Shown piece after piece: positions 15,924 to 24,141 of a stretch of 42,991 nt of DNA. The notes under the pieces were generated by a model. It was not told the origin of the DNA. It saw only the letters and a program-made list of their open reading frames with translations, and searched no databases. The position numbers and the translations under genes were made by a program. Position 1 is the stretch's first letter; every line of letters begins with the position of its first letter. The stretch covers positions 1 through 42,991 of the forward strand of contig CAIWHP010000231.1 in the NCBI GenBank assembly GCA_903912445.1, written 5' to 3'. Source of the stretch: an uncultured Lentisphaerota bacterium. GTDB lineage: Bacteria > Verrucomicrobiota > Kiritimatiellia > CAIQIC01.

Positions 15924-17987
15924 TCAACCGAGCTCTCCGGCATACCAGACGCAGTCGATATACTTCTGGGCCAGCTCGTCCATGCTGTCCACCCAGATGT
16001 TGTGCTGGAAGGACTCGTAATTCTCGACGAGGCGCTCCAGCAGCTTGGGGATCTCCTCTTTCTCGCGAAAACCGGAGCCGCCAAATTCCACCAGTTCCGG
16101 ATGCCCGCCGTCGTTGAAATAAACCGCGGGCAGCCCGCAGCTCAAGGCTTCCACCAGCGCGTTGGAACAGGGATCGCGCTGGCTGGCGGTGATGAACACA
16201 TCCTGCTGTTTCAGAATGCCGGCGAGGGTTTTCGAATCCACCGGCTCCAACACCCGGATATGCGCAAAGTTCTCGTTGATGCGGCCGACAAACGTGTATT
16301 CGTAGCGCTCCCAGTCGAGATGCTCATCCAGCCATTTATAGGTCTCCTTGCCCTTGCGCGGATTGTCGGACCACGAGGTTGAGACCAACCGGATTTTGCG
16401 TTTCCGGTCAAAGGGAAGCCGGCCTTCCCGGTTGAAAATGGAAGCATCACAACCGTTCCACATCAGGACAGGGCGGAACGGCTTGAAGCCCAGGTCATAG
16501 GTCTTGCCCATGCTCCAGCCGCTTTGCATCACGGTCACATCCGCCAGCTGCCGGTTGATCTCGTAGCAGGTTTCATCGCTCTTGGCGTCATCCCCTCGGT
16601 ACAATTGAATCGGCCCATCGACCCGGTGGATGACCACCGCCCCGGCTTCACGCTCCCGGTCAAATTGTGCCCGGTCAAACCAGATGGATTGAATGACATG
16701 GGCATCGGCGCCCACCCCGGTATTGCGGAGGACCGCCATCCCTTTGCGCTGCAGGGCGCCCTCCAGCGCGATCATGAATTGATTGCCGCCACCATAGGGC
16801 GGCGGGCGGAAATCGTTCCAGAGGGCGAAGGTCAGTTTCTTTTTTCCGCCCACCCGTTGCCGGATCTGCGCGTCCCGTTCCTCGCGCCCGGGCAGGGGGG
16901 CGGGTTCGCGCCCGCCCGCGAAGAGCGCCGCCAGGCCGGAGCGCCGGGCCGCCAGCGGCCGGCCGGCCCGTTTCGGCGAGGTGTTCGTGCGCGCCTGCTC
17001 GTAGATGTATTTCAGCCGGCCGGCAATCGCTGCGTAGGTATTGAAGGTGTGGATGCGCTCATAGGCCGCGTCCACCGTGGCCGCGAGGTGTTGGTCTCGG
17101 ATGTCTTGCGCCAGCAACCGCGCCCCGCCCACTGCGTCCTCAAAGATTTGGTTCCTGAAGAGAATATCGGGAGACTGTCCCACCCGGGTGCTGATCACTT
17201 TCGTCTTGCTGGCGGCGCATTCCAGCACCGAATTGGGCGCGCCTTCCCAGCGGCTCGATATGACGTAGGCATCCAAGCCTTGGTACAGCTTTGCGATGTC
17301 GTCGAGGTTGAGCGTGTTCTCCTGGAGATCGTCTTTGGCCAGTTCCTGTCCCAGAAAGGTGTAAGGAATGCCGCGCTCCTTGAACCCCCTGCGTATCCAG
17401 TGCCGCCGCGGCCCCGCCAGCAGAAAATGGACGGGCAGCCCCTGCCGGTGCGCGATGGTGGCCACCTCGAGCAGCAGGTCGGCGCCTTTCTGCTTCTTCG
17501 GCACCGACAGGTCAGCCCCCGAGGAATCCCGGTGGAAGTTCCCGATCAAGTACCGGTCCTGGGGGATCCCCAGCCGGGCTTTTAACGCCGCCGTGCTTTC
17601 CGCCCGCTGCCGGGGTGGGGCGAACTGCTCAACATCGATCGCGTCCGGGAAGAGCATGCAGGGCAGCCCGCAGTTGCTCACGAAATTGAGCGAGTCGTAA
17701 TACTCGCAAAGCCAGATGTCGACGAGCTCGCGGACCTTGAGATAGTCCGGGCGGGAAAACATGATGTGCGGCTTGTCCGCAATGCTGGCAATCACGCATT
17801 TGTTGGCCAGATGCTTCCGGGGAATATCCAGCAGCGAGTGCCAGAAGACAGAGTGGATGATATCCGCCTTCTCCAGTGGAACCACCTCCACGAATTCCTT
17901 GGAGAGCCGCGTCAAATGGAGGATGTCGTGGTCGAGCGCCCAGTTGATCCCCTCGCCACCCGTGAAATGCACTTTAAGTTTGACCAT
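15924..17987 (-). CDS. Bifunctional-looking protein with two tandem GT4 domains
   Basis: At 687 residues this is about twice the size of a normal GT4 enzyme. The N-terminal GT-B unit (about 1-335) has an acceptor half with VFWHSLLDIPRK and a donor half with KGADLLLEVATIAHRQGLPVH, YVISSRWEGAPNSVLECAASK and STRVGQSPDIL. A proline/arginine-rich linker (about 340-390) separates it from a second GT-B unit (about 395-687), with LTFALWNDFRPPPYGGGNQF, LVSTSWSDNPRKGKETY, VFITASQRDPCSNALVEALS and FNDGGHPELVEFGG. Both carry the Glu-rich donor-site region, so it may add two sugars in succession, but activity of each half is inferred. The ATG at 17987 follows an AGGA site. Confidence 0.85.
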   Translation of the reverse strand: MVKLKVHFTGGEGINWALDHDILHLTRLSKEFVEVVPLEKADIIHSVFWHSLLDIPRKHLANKCVIASIADKPHIMFSRPDYLKVRELVDIWLCEYYDSLNFVSNCGLPCMLFPDAIDVEQFAPPRQRAESTAALKARLGIPQDRYLIGNFHRDSSGADLSVPKKQKGADLLLEVATIAHRQGLPVHFLLAGPRRHWIRRGFKERGIPYTFLGQELAKDDLQENTLNLDDIAKLYQGLDAYVISSRWEGAPNSVLECAASKTKVISTRVGQSPDILFRNQIFEDAVGGARLLAQDIRDQHLAATVDAAYERIHTFNTYAAIAGRLKYIYEQARTNTSPKRAGRPLAARRSGLAALFAGGREPAPLPGREERDAQIRQRVGGKKKLTFALWNDFRPPPYGGGNQFMIALEGALQRKGMAVLRNTGVGADAHVIQSIWFDRAQFDREREAGAVVIHRVDGPIQLYRGDDAKSDETCYEINRQLADVTVMQSGWSMGKTYDLGFKPFRPVLMWNGCDASIFNREGRLPFDRKRKIRLVSTSWSDNPRKGKETYKWLDEHLDWERYEYTFVGRINENFAHIRVLEPVDSKTLAGILKQQDVFITASQRDPCSNALVEALSCGLPAVYFNDGGHPELVEFGGSGFREKEEIPKLLERLVENYESFQHNIWVDSMDELAQKYIDCVWYAGELG

Positions 17988-18017
17988 AGGATTGATTCCT
18001 TTTATGTGTGCGGCCCC

Positions 18018-18818
18018 TCACAGCCCGAAGGCGCGCAGGTCCTTTTCCACGACGGGGCCGCGCATGTAAAAATCGCGCTTGAAATAGGGGATGTCCGCGC
18101 GCCCGAAAAGCGAGAGCAGCCACGACCGGAAATTATAGGCCCACATCCCGCCTTCGCCCACGCCTTTGCGGATTTTCACCTTGGCGCCGTGGCGGGTGTC
18201 GAGGCTGCTGCGCTGGGTGAAGCACAGGTGCAGACAGCGGAAGGGCGATTGCTCCCACGTATACTCGTGATGGAGCTGGCGGACGGCTTGTTCGGTGAAG
18301 CCGGGTTGGAAGGTGATCTGGCCGCCGTGCAGACGTTCCGGGCACGGCGGAGGCCAGGCGGCAATGGCGCCGAAATTGTAGAGCTTGGTCATGCTGCGGC
18401 ACGGCGGCGCGAGATGCCCGCGGGCGACATGCTGCTCCCGGTCGAGTTCGCGCACGTTGAGCGCATTGCCCAAGAGCTTGAAGGCGTCGCGGTAGGTTCC
18501 CGCCAGCAAGTCGGCGCGCAGCCGGACCAGGCCCTGGGGGTCATACACTTCGTCCCCGTCCACGCCGATGATCCAGTTCGGGCCGCCGGCATACCCCGCG
18601 ATCAGGTCGTGCGATTCCGAGGGATGATCCACCTCGCGGTAGGCGATCTTGGGAAACTCGGCCGCGAGCCGCTGGACGATGGCCGGCGTGCCGTCGGTTG
18701 AATGGTTGTCGGCCACGATGATGCGATCGCAGAAATCGAGAACGTTGCGCAGGACCGTTTCGATAAACAGGTCCTCGTTCTTGATCAGGACGATGCCGAT
18801 GATCTGCGGGGTGTTCAT
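18018..18818 (-). CDS. Glycosyltransferase family 2 (WaaE/KdtX-like)
   Basis: This 266-residue family 2 protein is of the short type. IIGIVLIKNEDLFIETVLRN begins the fold, IIVADNHSTDGTPAIVQRL is the nucleotide-binding region, and WIIGVDGDEVYDPQGL carries the DGDE metal-binding motif (about residues 91-94). The rest contains TKLYNFGAIAAWPP, a LHHEYTWEQSPFRCLHLCF region and a basic KVKIRKGVGEGG stretch. Such enzymes transfer sugars in lipopolysaccharide core and O-chain assembly. The ATG overlaps the stop of the class I methyltransferase gene (ATGA). Donor unknown. Confidence 0.85.
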   Translation of the reverse strand: MNTPQIIGIVLIKNEDLFIETVLRNVLDFCDRIIVADNHSTDGTPAIVQRLAAEFPKIAYREVDHPSESHDLIAGYAGGPNWIIGVDGDEVYDPQGLVRLRADLLAGTYRDAFKLLGNALNVRELDREQHVARGHLAPPCRSMTKLYNFGAIAAWPPPCPERLHGGQITFQPGFTEQAVRQLHHEYTWEQSPFRCLHLCFTQRSSLDTRHGAKVKIRKGVGEGGMWAYNFRSWLLSLFGRADIPYFKRDFYMRGPVVEKDLRAFGL

Positions 18819-19729
18819 GGGGGCAGCTGGTCCACGACGTTGGCCAATACGAGATGCTCATCCAGCCAGCCGCATCGGCGCGCTTCCCGCAGCCGCTGCA
18901 CGGCCGCCGCCGCCTCCGGACGGCCGTGGAGTTGGGCGAGCAGCGCTTGCACCCGCCCGAGCGAGAAGCCGATCGGATACGCCGCCTCCTTCTGCGCCAG
19001 GACCGTTAGTTCATCCGCGAACCATTGCCGGCCGCCGGGCAGATGTTGCAGGAATGCGCACGCATGAAACAGCCATGCCACGGCGGCCGCGGCGGTGGGC
19101 CGGCCGCGGAAGGCGCGCGTCAGCGTATCGTTCGGCAGCGCGTGGAACCGGCGCGCGTCCTCGGCCACGCGGAAGCCGTTCAGGAAGAGATTCGTCCGCA
19201 GAAAGCGGAAATCCCAGAAGCGCACATGGTGGCCCTCGCCAAAGGGCCGGTTGCCGCTGAAGCTAGAGTAGAGGCGGTAGCCGGCAAAGGCGATGTTGGG
19301 CGTGTTCACCAGCAACAGCCCGTCGGGCTTGAGGACGGTGTGACACAGGCGCAGGAAATTGTCCGAGTCGAAGATGTGCTCGATCGTGGCCAGCGAAACG
19401 ACCAGGTCGAAGGTGCCGGCGCGGGTCTGGGCCACCCGGTCGACTTCGGCGGAGTCGGCATCCAGGTCCACGGTCCAGGTGTCAAAGCCGAGTGACGCCT
19501 GATGGGCCAGATGGGCCGGCGCGTAGTCGGCGCAGGTGACCTGCATGGCGAAACGGTCGCGCAGAATTTCGGCGAACTCCGCGTTGCCCGCGCAGAGGTC
19601 AAGGCAGCGCAGGCCGCGCATGTTGCGGCCTGCCAGCACCGCCGCCGCGCTGCGGTACCAGGGCCGCTCGTAATGCGCTTCCGCGCCGCGTCCTGTGGCG
19701 GCGCGTGCGTCATGCTCAGATTTGCTCAT
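18815..19729 (-). CDS. SAM-dependent methyltransferase, class I
   Basis: This 304-residue methyltransferase has motif I in LRCLDLCAGNAEFAEILRDRF and motif II in VTCADYAPAHLAHQ. FDLVVSLATIEHIFDSDNFL is the hydrophobic strand with the acidic-aromatic post-motif, and LKPDGLLLVNTPNIAFAGYR is the last core strand. GHHVRFWDFRFLRTNLFLNGF is a hallmark of Methyltransf_23-type sugar and lipid methyltransferases. The C-terminal part is helical. The ATG at 19729 follows a 105-bp gap, the third largest in the locus, which contains no ORF I would defend. Substrate probably a sugar or chain terminus. Confidence 0.85.
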   Translation of the reverse strand: MSKSEHDARAATGRGAEAHYERPWYRSAAAVLAGRNMRGLRCLDLCAGNAEFAEILRDRFAMQVTCADYAPAHLAHQASLGFDTWTVDLDADSAEVDRVAQTRAGTFDLVVSLATIEHIFDSDNFLRLCHTVLKPDGLLLVNTPNIAFAGYRLYSSFSGNRPFGEGHHVRFWDFRFLRTNLFLNGFRVAEDARRFHALPNDTLTRAFRGRPTAAAAVAWLFHACAFLQHLPGGRQWFADELTVLAQKEAAYPIGFSLGRVQALLAQLHGRPEAAAAVQRLREARRCGWLDEHLVLANVVDQLPP

Positions 19730-19834
19730 GGGTCAACGCTTTCATAAATGTCCGCGGGACTGTCGTCCTCTGTATTCAGCTAAGATCATCGGCAGGCTCC
19801 CTTGTTTTTCGTTGTGGCAGGCGGGCGCCGTTCG

Positions 19835-21007
19835 TCAGCCGATGGATGCGACCGCCTTGCCCCAGATTTTCATGCAGCGTGCCGTGTCGGCCAGGAACTC
19901 TCGGCCACCCTGGTCCCAAATGAAGCCCTTGAACTTGCCGGTCGCGTTGGCGAGGCCTTCGGCCAGGCACGCATAGGCTTCCGGATAGGTTGAGCCCGAC
20001 AACTTTTCTTCCCGCAACCAGGGCACCAGTTCCTCGAGCAGCACCATGCCTGCCAGTTCATGGTAAAGATCCTTGAACAGGTTGTGAGGCGACCGGCGGT
20101 GATCCAGGATGGGCGTGCCGATCCGGATGCCATGTCCGAGATGCTTCACGCATTTCTGCGTCAAGTATCCGCTCAGAATGTCCCCGTAGCGGTCAATCTC
20201 CAGCCCCTGCAAAGGGAACCCCATGCGAATATAATAGTAGGTCAGTGCCGCCGCCCGTGTCAGCGCCGTGTTCTGGGTGTTGATGGGCGACCACACATCC
20301 GGCCCCATGATGACGCTTGGACCCTTGAACGTCCGCACCTTCGGCCGCCGGCAAAGGCGGTAGATGGCATCGACGTCCGGTTCGTCGAGCCACAGCCCGG
20401 CATTCATCGCGATGGGCAGGGGCGCCGTATCGTGGGCCAGTTCGACTTTTCGATGCATGCGCTGCGCGAAATAGGGAAACCCCCGGGGGAATATGTCTCC
20501 GGCCTCTACCGGTTGAGCCGCGGCCGGGTCGCCATGACTTTGCCCCCCCTGTTGCTCGCTCTTCAGCAGGTTGCAGATGTTGAACCAGCCATCCGACGAG
20601 CGCACCACGGGATCCGTGGTCGTGCGGCCCACGACGAGATGTTCCTCGACGAAGCGCGTGCCTGCCGGGCAGTAGTTGTCGTCGTCGATCGAGATCAACA
20701 CGTCGCAACCCTGATCCAAAGCCATCAGGAAGCCGACGTTGCGCCGGTTGTCGGAGTTATACGGTATGAAATCCATGGGCACGCCGAGCCGTCGCAGGAA
20801 GCCCTCCTGCTCTTCAAGCGTCGGGCACGTCACCCGGAACCCCTCCTGCTGCGCCGCCAGCGCCGCGTGCTGCACGGACGGCACGGTTTTCCGGTCCGGT
20901 ATGATGGTGATCGAGGTCTCGTCGGAAAGCCTTCCATCCCGCAGGGCATCGAGATAGCCGCGGAGAAAGGCCGGCTCATAAATGGTCGTTAACACGATAC
21001 TCGTCAT
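19835..21007 (-). CDS. GT75-like protein (reversibly glycosylated polypeptide/UDP-arabinopyranose mutase-like)
   Basis: The 390 residues start at the ATG at 21007, with GGAG seven bases upstream; the SD overlaps the upstream stop region. The pattern matches family GT75, known from plant UDP-arabinopyranose mutases. DVLISIDDDNYCP gives the DDD triplet at about 108-110. PIAMNAGLWLDEPDVDAI resembles the SHGLWLNIPDYDA motif, NTQNTALTR the CGMNLAFDR motif, and RYGDILSGYLTQKCVKHLG the Asp-Asp Mg2+ region. Next is RIGTPILDHRRSPHNLF, then HELAGMVLLEELVPWL. In plants these proteins interconvert UDP-arabinopyranose and UDP-arabinofuranose through Arg-linked glucosylation. Here it could supply a furanose or act as a transferase. 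I am confident of family resemblance, less of activity. Confidence 0.72.
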   Translation of the reverse strand: MTSIVLTTIYEPAFLRGYLDALRDGRLSDETSITIIPDRKTVPSVQHAALAAQQEGFRVTCPTLEEQEGFLRRLGVPMDFIPYNSDNRRNVGFLMALDQGCDVLISIDDDNYCPAGTRFVEEHLVVGRTTTDPVVRSSDGWFNICNLLKSEQQGGQSHGDPAAAQPVEAGDIFPRGFPYFAQRMHRKVELAHDTAPLPIAMNAGLWLDEPDVDAIYRLCRRPKVRTFKGPSVIMGPDVWSPINTQNTALTRAAALTYYYIRMGFPLQGLEIDRYGDILSGYLTQKCVKHLGHGIRIGTPILDHRRSPHNLFKDLYHELAGMVLLEELVPWLREEKLSGSTYPEAYACLAEGLANATGKFKGFIWDQGGREFLADTARCMKIWGKAVASIG

Positions 21008-21011
21008 GTGG

Positions 21012-21989
21012 TCACTCCAGTTTACCTGCGACCGCACCCGGCCCGCTCATCCGCAGGCGCATGGCCAGGCGGTTCCGATCCAGCGAGCCGTCAGCCTTCG
21101 CCGTCACCCACTTCGGCAGCGGAGGATGATGCATCGGCTCATAAATGACCAGTCCGCAGGACAGCAGAGCCGCTGCGTAACTGAGGGCGCTCTTGGCCAT
21201 CACCAGGACATCGGCATTCACGAGGCTGTGGAAGGTGGAGAACAGATCTTCGTTCATGTGGAATTCCACCCCGAGTTGCTGCAAGGCGCCCAGTTCCGCC
21301 TCGTCCCCGTCCGAAAACACCCTGATCACGCATCGCGCACCCATGGCATGGACGGCATCGCGGAGCGTGCGCGTGAGCGCCGCGCTGTATTCCTCGTGCG
21401 ACAACAGGAACAGCTTATGCCCCAGGTCCTTCCCCCGGCGCAGATGCACGGCGACGTTCACAACGCCCGGCGTATAGTGGCTGACGCAGCCAGCTTTGGG
21501 CGCGGCGTGATAACGTGCGGCAAACTGAGCGGTCAGGCGTTCATAGTGGTCGGGATAGAGGTCGGCATAGGCATGGCAGTTGGGCAGTGACCAGAAACTA
21601 TTGTTGATCTTCTGTATTTGGGTGGGGTTGCTTACGCGGCGGGGGTCGCCCAACTGACCGGCGACCTCCTGCGCGCTCGGGCTGCCGGTCCCCAGGCCCA
21701 GGAAGCGCTCCCACTTGGCCGGCCAGTCCGACGCGTTGTCCGGGGTGAAATCCAGCGACGTCAGGGGGGTGTGCACGTACGTCATGCCCTGACAATGCGC
21801 ATACAACATCCCGGAGAGTCGGGCCTGCACCTGCGCTCCCAAGCCGTCATTGTTGCCCGGACAGGTCACGCAGCAGCGGTCGGCGCCCTGCCAGCGCTGC
21901 TTGAGAAAAATCAAGCGCGACAGGCCCCGCTCCTTCCACCACCGCAAATTCTTCGATACCGGTTTCTTTTGGATCATGGTTCTCGCCAT
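21012..21989 (-). CDS. Fucosyltransferase-like GT-B protein (GT11/GT23 type)
   Basis: This 325-residue protein starts at an ATG at 21989 (or MIQKKP at 21977). NDGLGAQVQARLSGMLYA resembles the GGLGNQLFQ opening of alpha-1,2-fucosyltransferases. VNVAVHLRRGKDLG (residues 177-190) matches the HxRxGD motif that binds GDP-fucose in GT11 and GT23 enzymes. A C-terminal FHSLVNADVLVMAKSALSYAAALLS resembles the final donor-site region, where a Ser replaces the usual aromatic or acidic residue. No transmembrane segment is seen. No GDP-fucose synthase (Gmd/WcaG) is in the window, so donor supply must come from elsewhere. It lies 4 bp upstream of the GT75-like gene. Fucose specificity is inferred. Confidence 0.68.
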   Translation of the reverse strand: MARTMIQKKPVSKNLRWWKERGLSRLIFLKQRWQGADRCCVTCPGNNDGLGAQVQARLSGMLYAHCQGMTYVHTPLTSLDFTPDNASDWPAKWERFLGLGTGSPSAQEVAGQLGDPRRVSNPTQIQKINNSFWSLPNCHAYADLYPDHYERLTAQFAARYHAAPKAGCVSHYTPGVVNVAVHLRRGKDLGHKLFLLSHEEYSAALTRTLRDAVHAMGARCVIRVFSDGDEAELGALQQLGVEFHMNEDLFSTFHSLVNADVLVMAKSALSYAAALLSCGLVIYEPMHHPPLPKWVTAKADGSLDRNRLAMRLRMSGPGAVAGKLE

Positions 21990-22052
21990 CCTGTTGCCTG
22001 CACCCGGTGGGCCTTTTTCCCGGGCTCGAACAATTCCTGCCCTGCAGCAGCC

Positions 22053-23150
22053 TCAGTGACTTCCCTGTCGTGACTTGATGGTCTCGGCGATGATGGACGC
22101 GAACTTCGCACAGCCCTTTTGTGTGAAATGCCCGTCGTCAATGAAATCATCGGGTGCCCATGGCGCTTTGGCGATGTCGGCTACATACAGGCACTTGGCC
22201 CCCCCGCCGTCGCAAGCGGTTTCCATCAGCCCGTTGAATCTCCGCATCAGATCGGGCATGGCGCTGCTTGCAATGTGGGGCACCCACGAACGGTTTTTGT
22301 TGCTGCCCACCGTATTGTTCATCACCTGCGGCACGAAGAGCGTGCAGTCCGCTATATTTTCTGAAAGCAAGCGCAGAGTCTTGAGGTTCCGGACATAGAG
22401 CCGGTCCACCGCCGGGTCCGGGTCGCTCCGGAAGACTTGAGTCGGCTTGGGCGCGGCCTGGACGCTCCGTTTATAGCGCCATTGATTAACCAGGGTCAGG
22501 ACGGCCGAAGAATCGTAAATCTTTTGTATGAGCCTCACCAGCGAGGTTTCGCCACCCGGAACGTTGAGGTTGAGCGTTCCGTATTGCTGCATTCCATGCG
22601 CATAATAATCCGGGCTGAGCGCGGTGTCGTGATAGTTGTGGATATCGTTCCAGCCTTCATACAGCACCACGACACTCGGCCGCGCCTCGGGCACGATCAG
22701 CGCCAACTGGATGATGTTTTCGGCGGTGGAAAACCCCGGCATGCCATAGTTGATGACACTGTACTTGGGGCCCAACTGCTCCTGCAGGATGGCCGGCCAT
22801 GAATCCTTGTCCGTGACTCCGGTGCAAAAGGTGGTTGATCCGCCCAGCAAGGCCACTTTTATCCGGTCCCGATCGTCGTCAGGGGCTCCGGTCCAGCGGG
22901 TGTTGCGCGCCGTTGTCGTAATGCGTTTGCCCGCACTTTCGACCATGACACTTTTTCTGAGTTGGCCAACGAGATAGGGATGGCGCTCAAAAACCTGGCC
23001 AAAGACCGAAGCGTCGGCAAATATGGACCGGCCGTTTATCTGCCGATAACCGATTCTGACGGCCACTTCCGCGCCGGCCACCAAGAGCACGAGCACGATG
23101 AGGTTCACGACAAGCACTTTTGCGATTTTTTTCGCCTTGGGACTATTCAT
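22053..23150 (-). CDS. Membrane-anchored SGNH/GDSL hydrolase
   Basis: The 365-residue protein has an N-terminal transmembrane segment (about 11-27) that places the catalytic domain outside the cytoplasm. SGNH blocks are visible: VALLGGSTTFCTG with the nucleophile Ser105, YGMPGFSTAENI for block II, YEGWNDIHNYHD with N168 for block III, and DDGHFTQKG with the Asp-x-x-His pair for block V near residue 347. Such enzymes in glycan clusters add or remove acetyl or other acyl groups on polysaccharides. The ATG at 23150 has AGGGG upstream. It follows the 182-bp gap at 23151-23332, which contains a perfect hairpin and a very short leader ORF. Confidence 0.88.
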   Translation of the reverse strand: MNSPKAKKIAKVLVVNLIVLVLLVAGAEVAVRIGYRQINGRSIFADASVFGQVFERHPYLVGQLRKSVMVESAGKRITTTARNTRWTGAPDDDRDRIKVALLGGSTTFCTGVTDKDSWPAILQEQLGPKYSVINYGMPGFSTAENIIQLALIVPEARPSVVVLYEGWNDIHNYHDTALSPDYYAHGMQQYGTLNLNVPGGETSLVRLIQKIYDSSAVLTLVNQWRYKRSVQAAPKPTQVFRSDPDPAVDRLYVRNLKTLRLLSENIADCTLFVPQVMNNTVGSNKNRSWVPHIASSAMPDLMRRFNGLMETACDGGGAKCLYVADIAKAPWAPDDFIDDGHFTQKGCAKFASIIAETIKSRQGSH

Positions 23151-23216
23151 TATTACCCCTGTTCTCCGGGCCTTCGTCAGTCAACTTCATGAATCCTGTT
23201 CGGTGGAAAGCCACCG
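23143..23216 (-). promoter_or_regulatory. Hairpin and 15-codon leader ORF before the SGNH gene
   Basis: In the gap upstream of the SGNH hydrolase, the sequence CGGTGG-AAAG-CCACCG (23201-23216) forms a perfect 6-bp stem with a tetraloop. Ten bases further along the minus strand, an ATG at 23190 opens a 15-codon ORF whose TAG lies inside the first codons of the SGNH gene (ATGAATAG overlap). This could be a translational attenuator. No U tract follows the stem, so termination is unlikely. The 182-bp gap otherwise holds nothing I recognise. Confidence 0.22.
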
Positions 23217-23332
23217 TCCGTTGCAGTCGAAATGCTTCTTAGATCTTTTGGGTGCCGGTCCCCCTTGATATCCCTGTCCGCTGGAAACACTGGCGTCCTC
23301 TTCATCGCGGGCGGGAACTGGCCGTTCCTCGA

Positions 23333-24109
23333 TCAGTCGGCGTGCAAGGCAGGCACCGGTTGCAGCGTTTTATCCTCGGCCCCTGTGCCGTGCGTCCGCT
23401 CTTTGCGAAAGATAATGGAACCCCAGATATCGGCGACTTCGATGATGCCTTCGGGCTTGTCGCCCATGAACTCGTCCACCGCCCGGCGGCAGGCCCAGTT
23501 CGACTCATCGTTGTGGTAGTCGTGTACCATCAGGTAGGCGCCGGGTGCGAGCCGTGCATAAAAGAACTCCAGCGCCGCGCGCGTGGGGGGATAAACATCC
23601 ATGTCCAAGAGGACAAAGGCGAAACGTTGCGCCTCCAGTCCGGCAAAGGTTTCCGGTACACGGCCTTGCCGCACCTCAAGGTTTCGCGTGTCACCAATGC
23701 GCTTGAGCACGGCTTCGACCGAGGTGGACCGGAACCGGGCATCCTCGCCGGAACCGGGTTCTACATCGCGCTGATCAAAGCCCTTGAAGGTGTCGAACAG
23801 GTAATAGGTGCGCTCCGGGGCGAGGCGATGGATGAACCGGCTGGCGTGGCCCTCGAACACGCCGCATTCAGCCAGGGCCCCGGGGATCTGCTCCGTGTCG
23901 ATGCGGCGCAAGGCCATGGCGATCGTGGCAAAGCGCTGATAATCCGAGTACGATACAAACTCTTCCTGAACCTCGCGGCCAAAAGGCGGAAAGCGCATGG
24001 CGCGCGCTGCCGCCCACGGCAGCCGAAAGAGCCGCGTGAACCACCGCGACTGCTCTATTCCCCGGCGGGCTTTCAGTCCCCAAAATGCAAGATGATGTTT
24101 GATCTTCAT
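23333..24109 (-). CDS. TylF/MycF-type O-methyltransferase
   Basis: This 258-residue SAM-dependent methyltransferase resembles macrocin O-methyltransferases such as TylF, NovP and MycF. LAECGVFEGHASRFIHRL is motif I. YYLFDTFKGFDQ is the usual second strand and carries the conserved DTF-GF signature. RVPETFAGLEAQRFAFVLLDMDVYPPTRAAL contains the metal- and substrate-site acidic pair DMD. LAPGAYLMVHDYHNDESNW includes the HD and acidic residues near the catalytic site. Known relatives methylate sugar hydroxyls on nucleotide-activated or attached deoxysugars, which fits the locus. The ATG at 24109 is 32 bp after the GT4 stop. It ends in a variable TGAEDKTLQPVPALHAD tail. Confidence 0.86.
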   Translation of the reverse strand: MKIKHHLAFWGLKARRGIEQSRWFTRLFRLPWAAARAMRFPPFGREVQEEFVSYSDYQRFATIAMALRRIDTEQIPGALAECGVFEGHASRFIHRLAPERTYYLFDTFKGFDQRDVEPGSGEDARFRSTSVEAVLKRIGDTRNLEVRQGRVPETFAGLEAQRFAFVLLDMDVYPPTRAALEFFYARLAPGAYLMVHDYHNDESNWACRRAVDEFMGDKPEGIIEVADIWGSIIFRKERTHGTGAEDKTLQPVPALHAD

Positions 24110-24141
24110 ACAGTGGCTACTTGTCGTTATAGCTGCTCACT

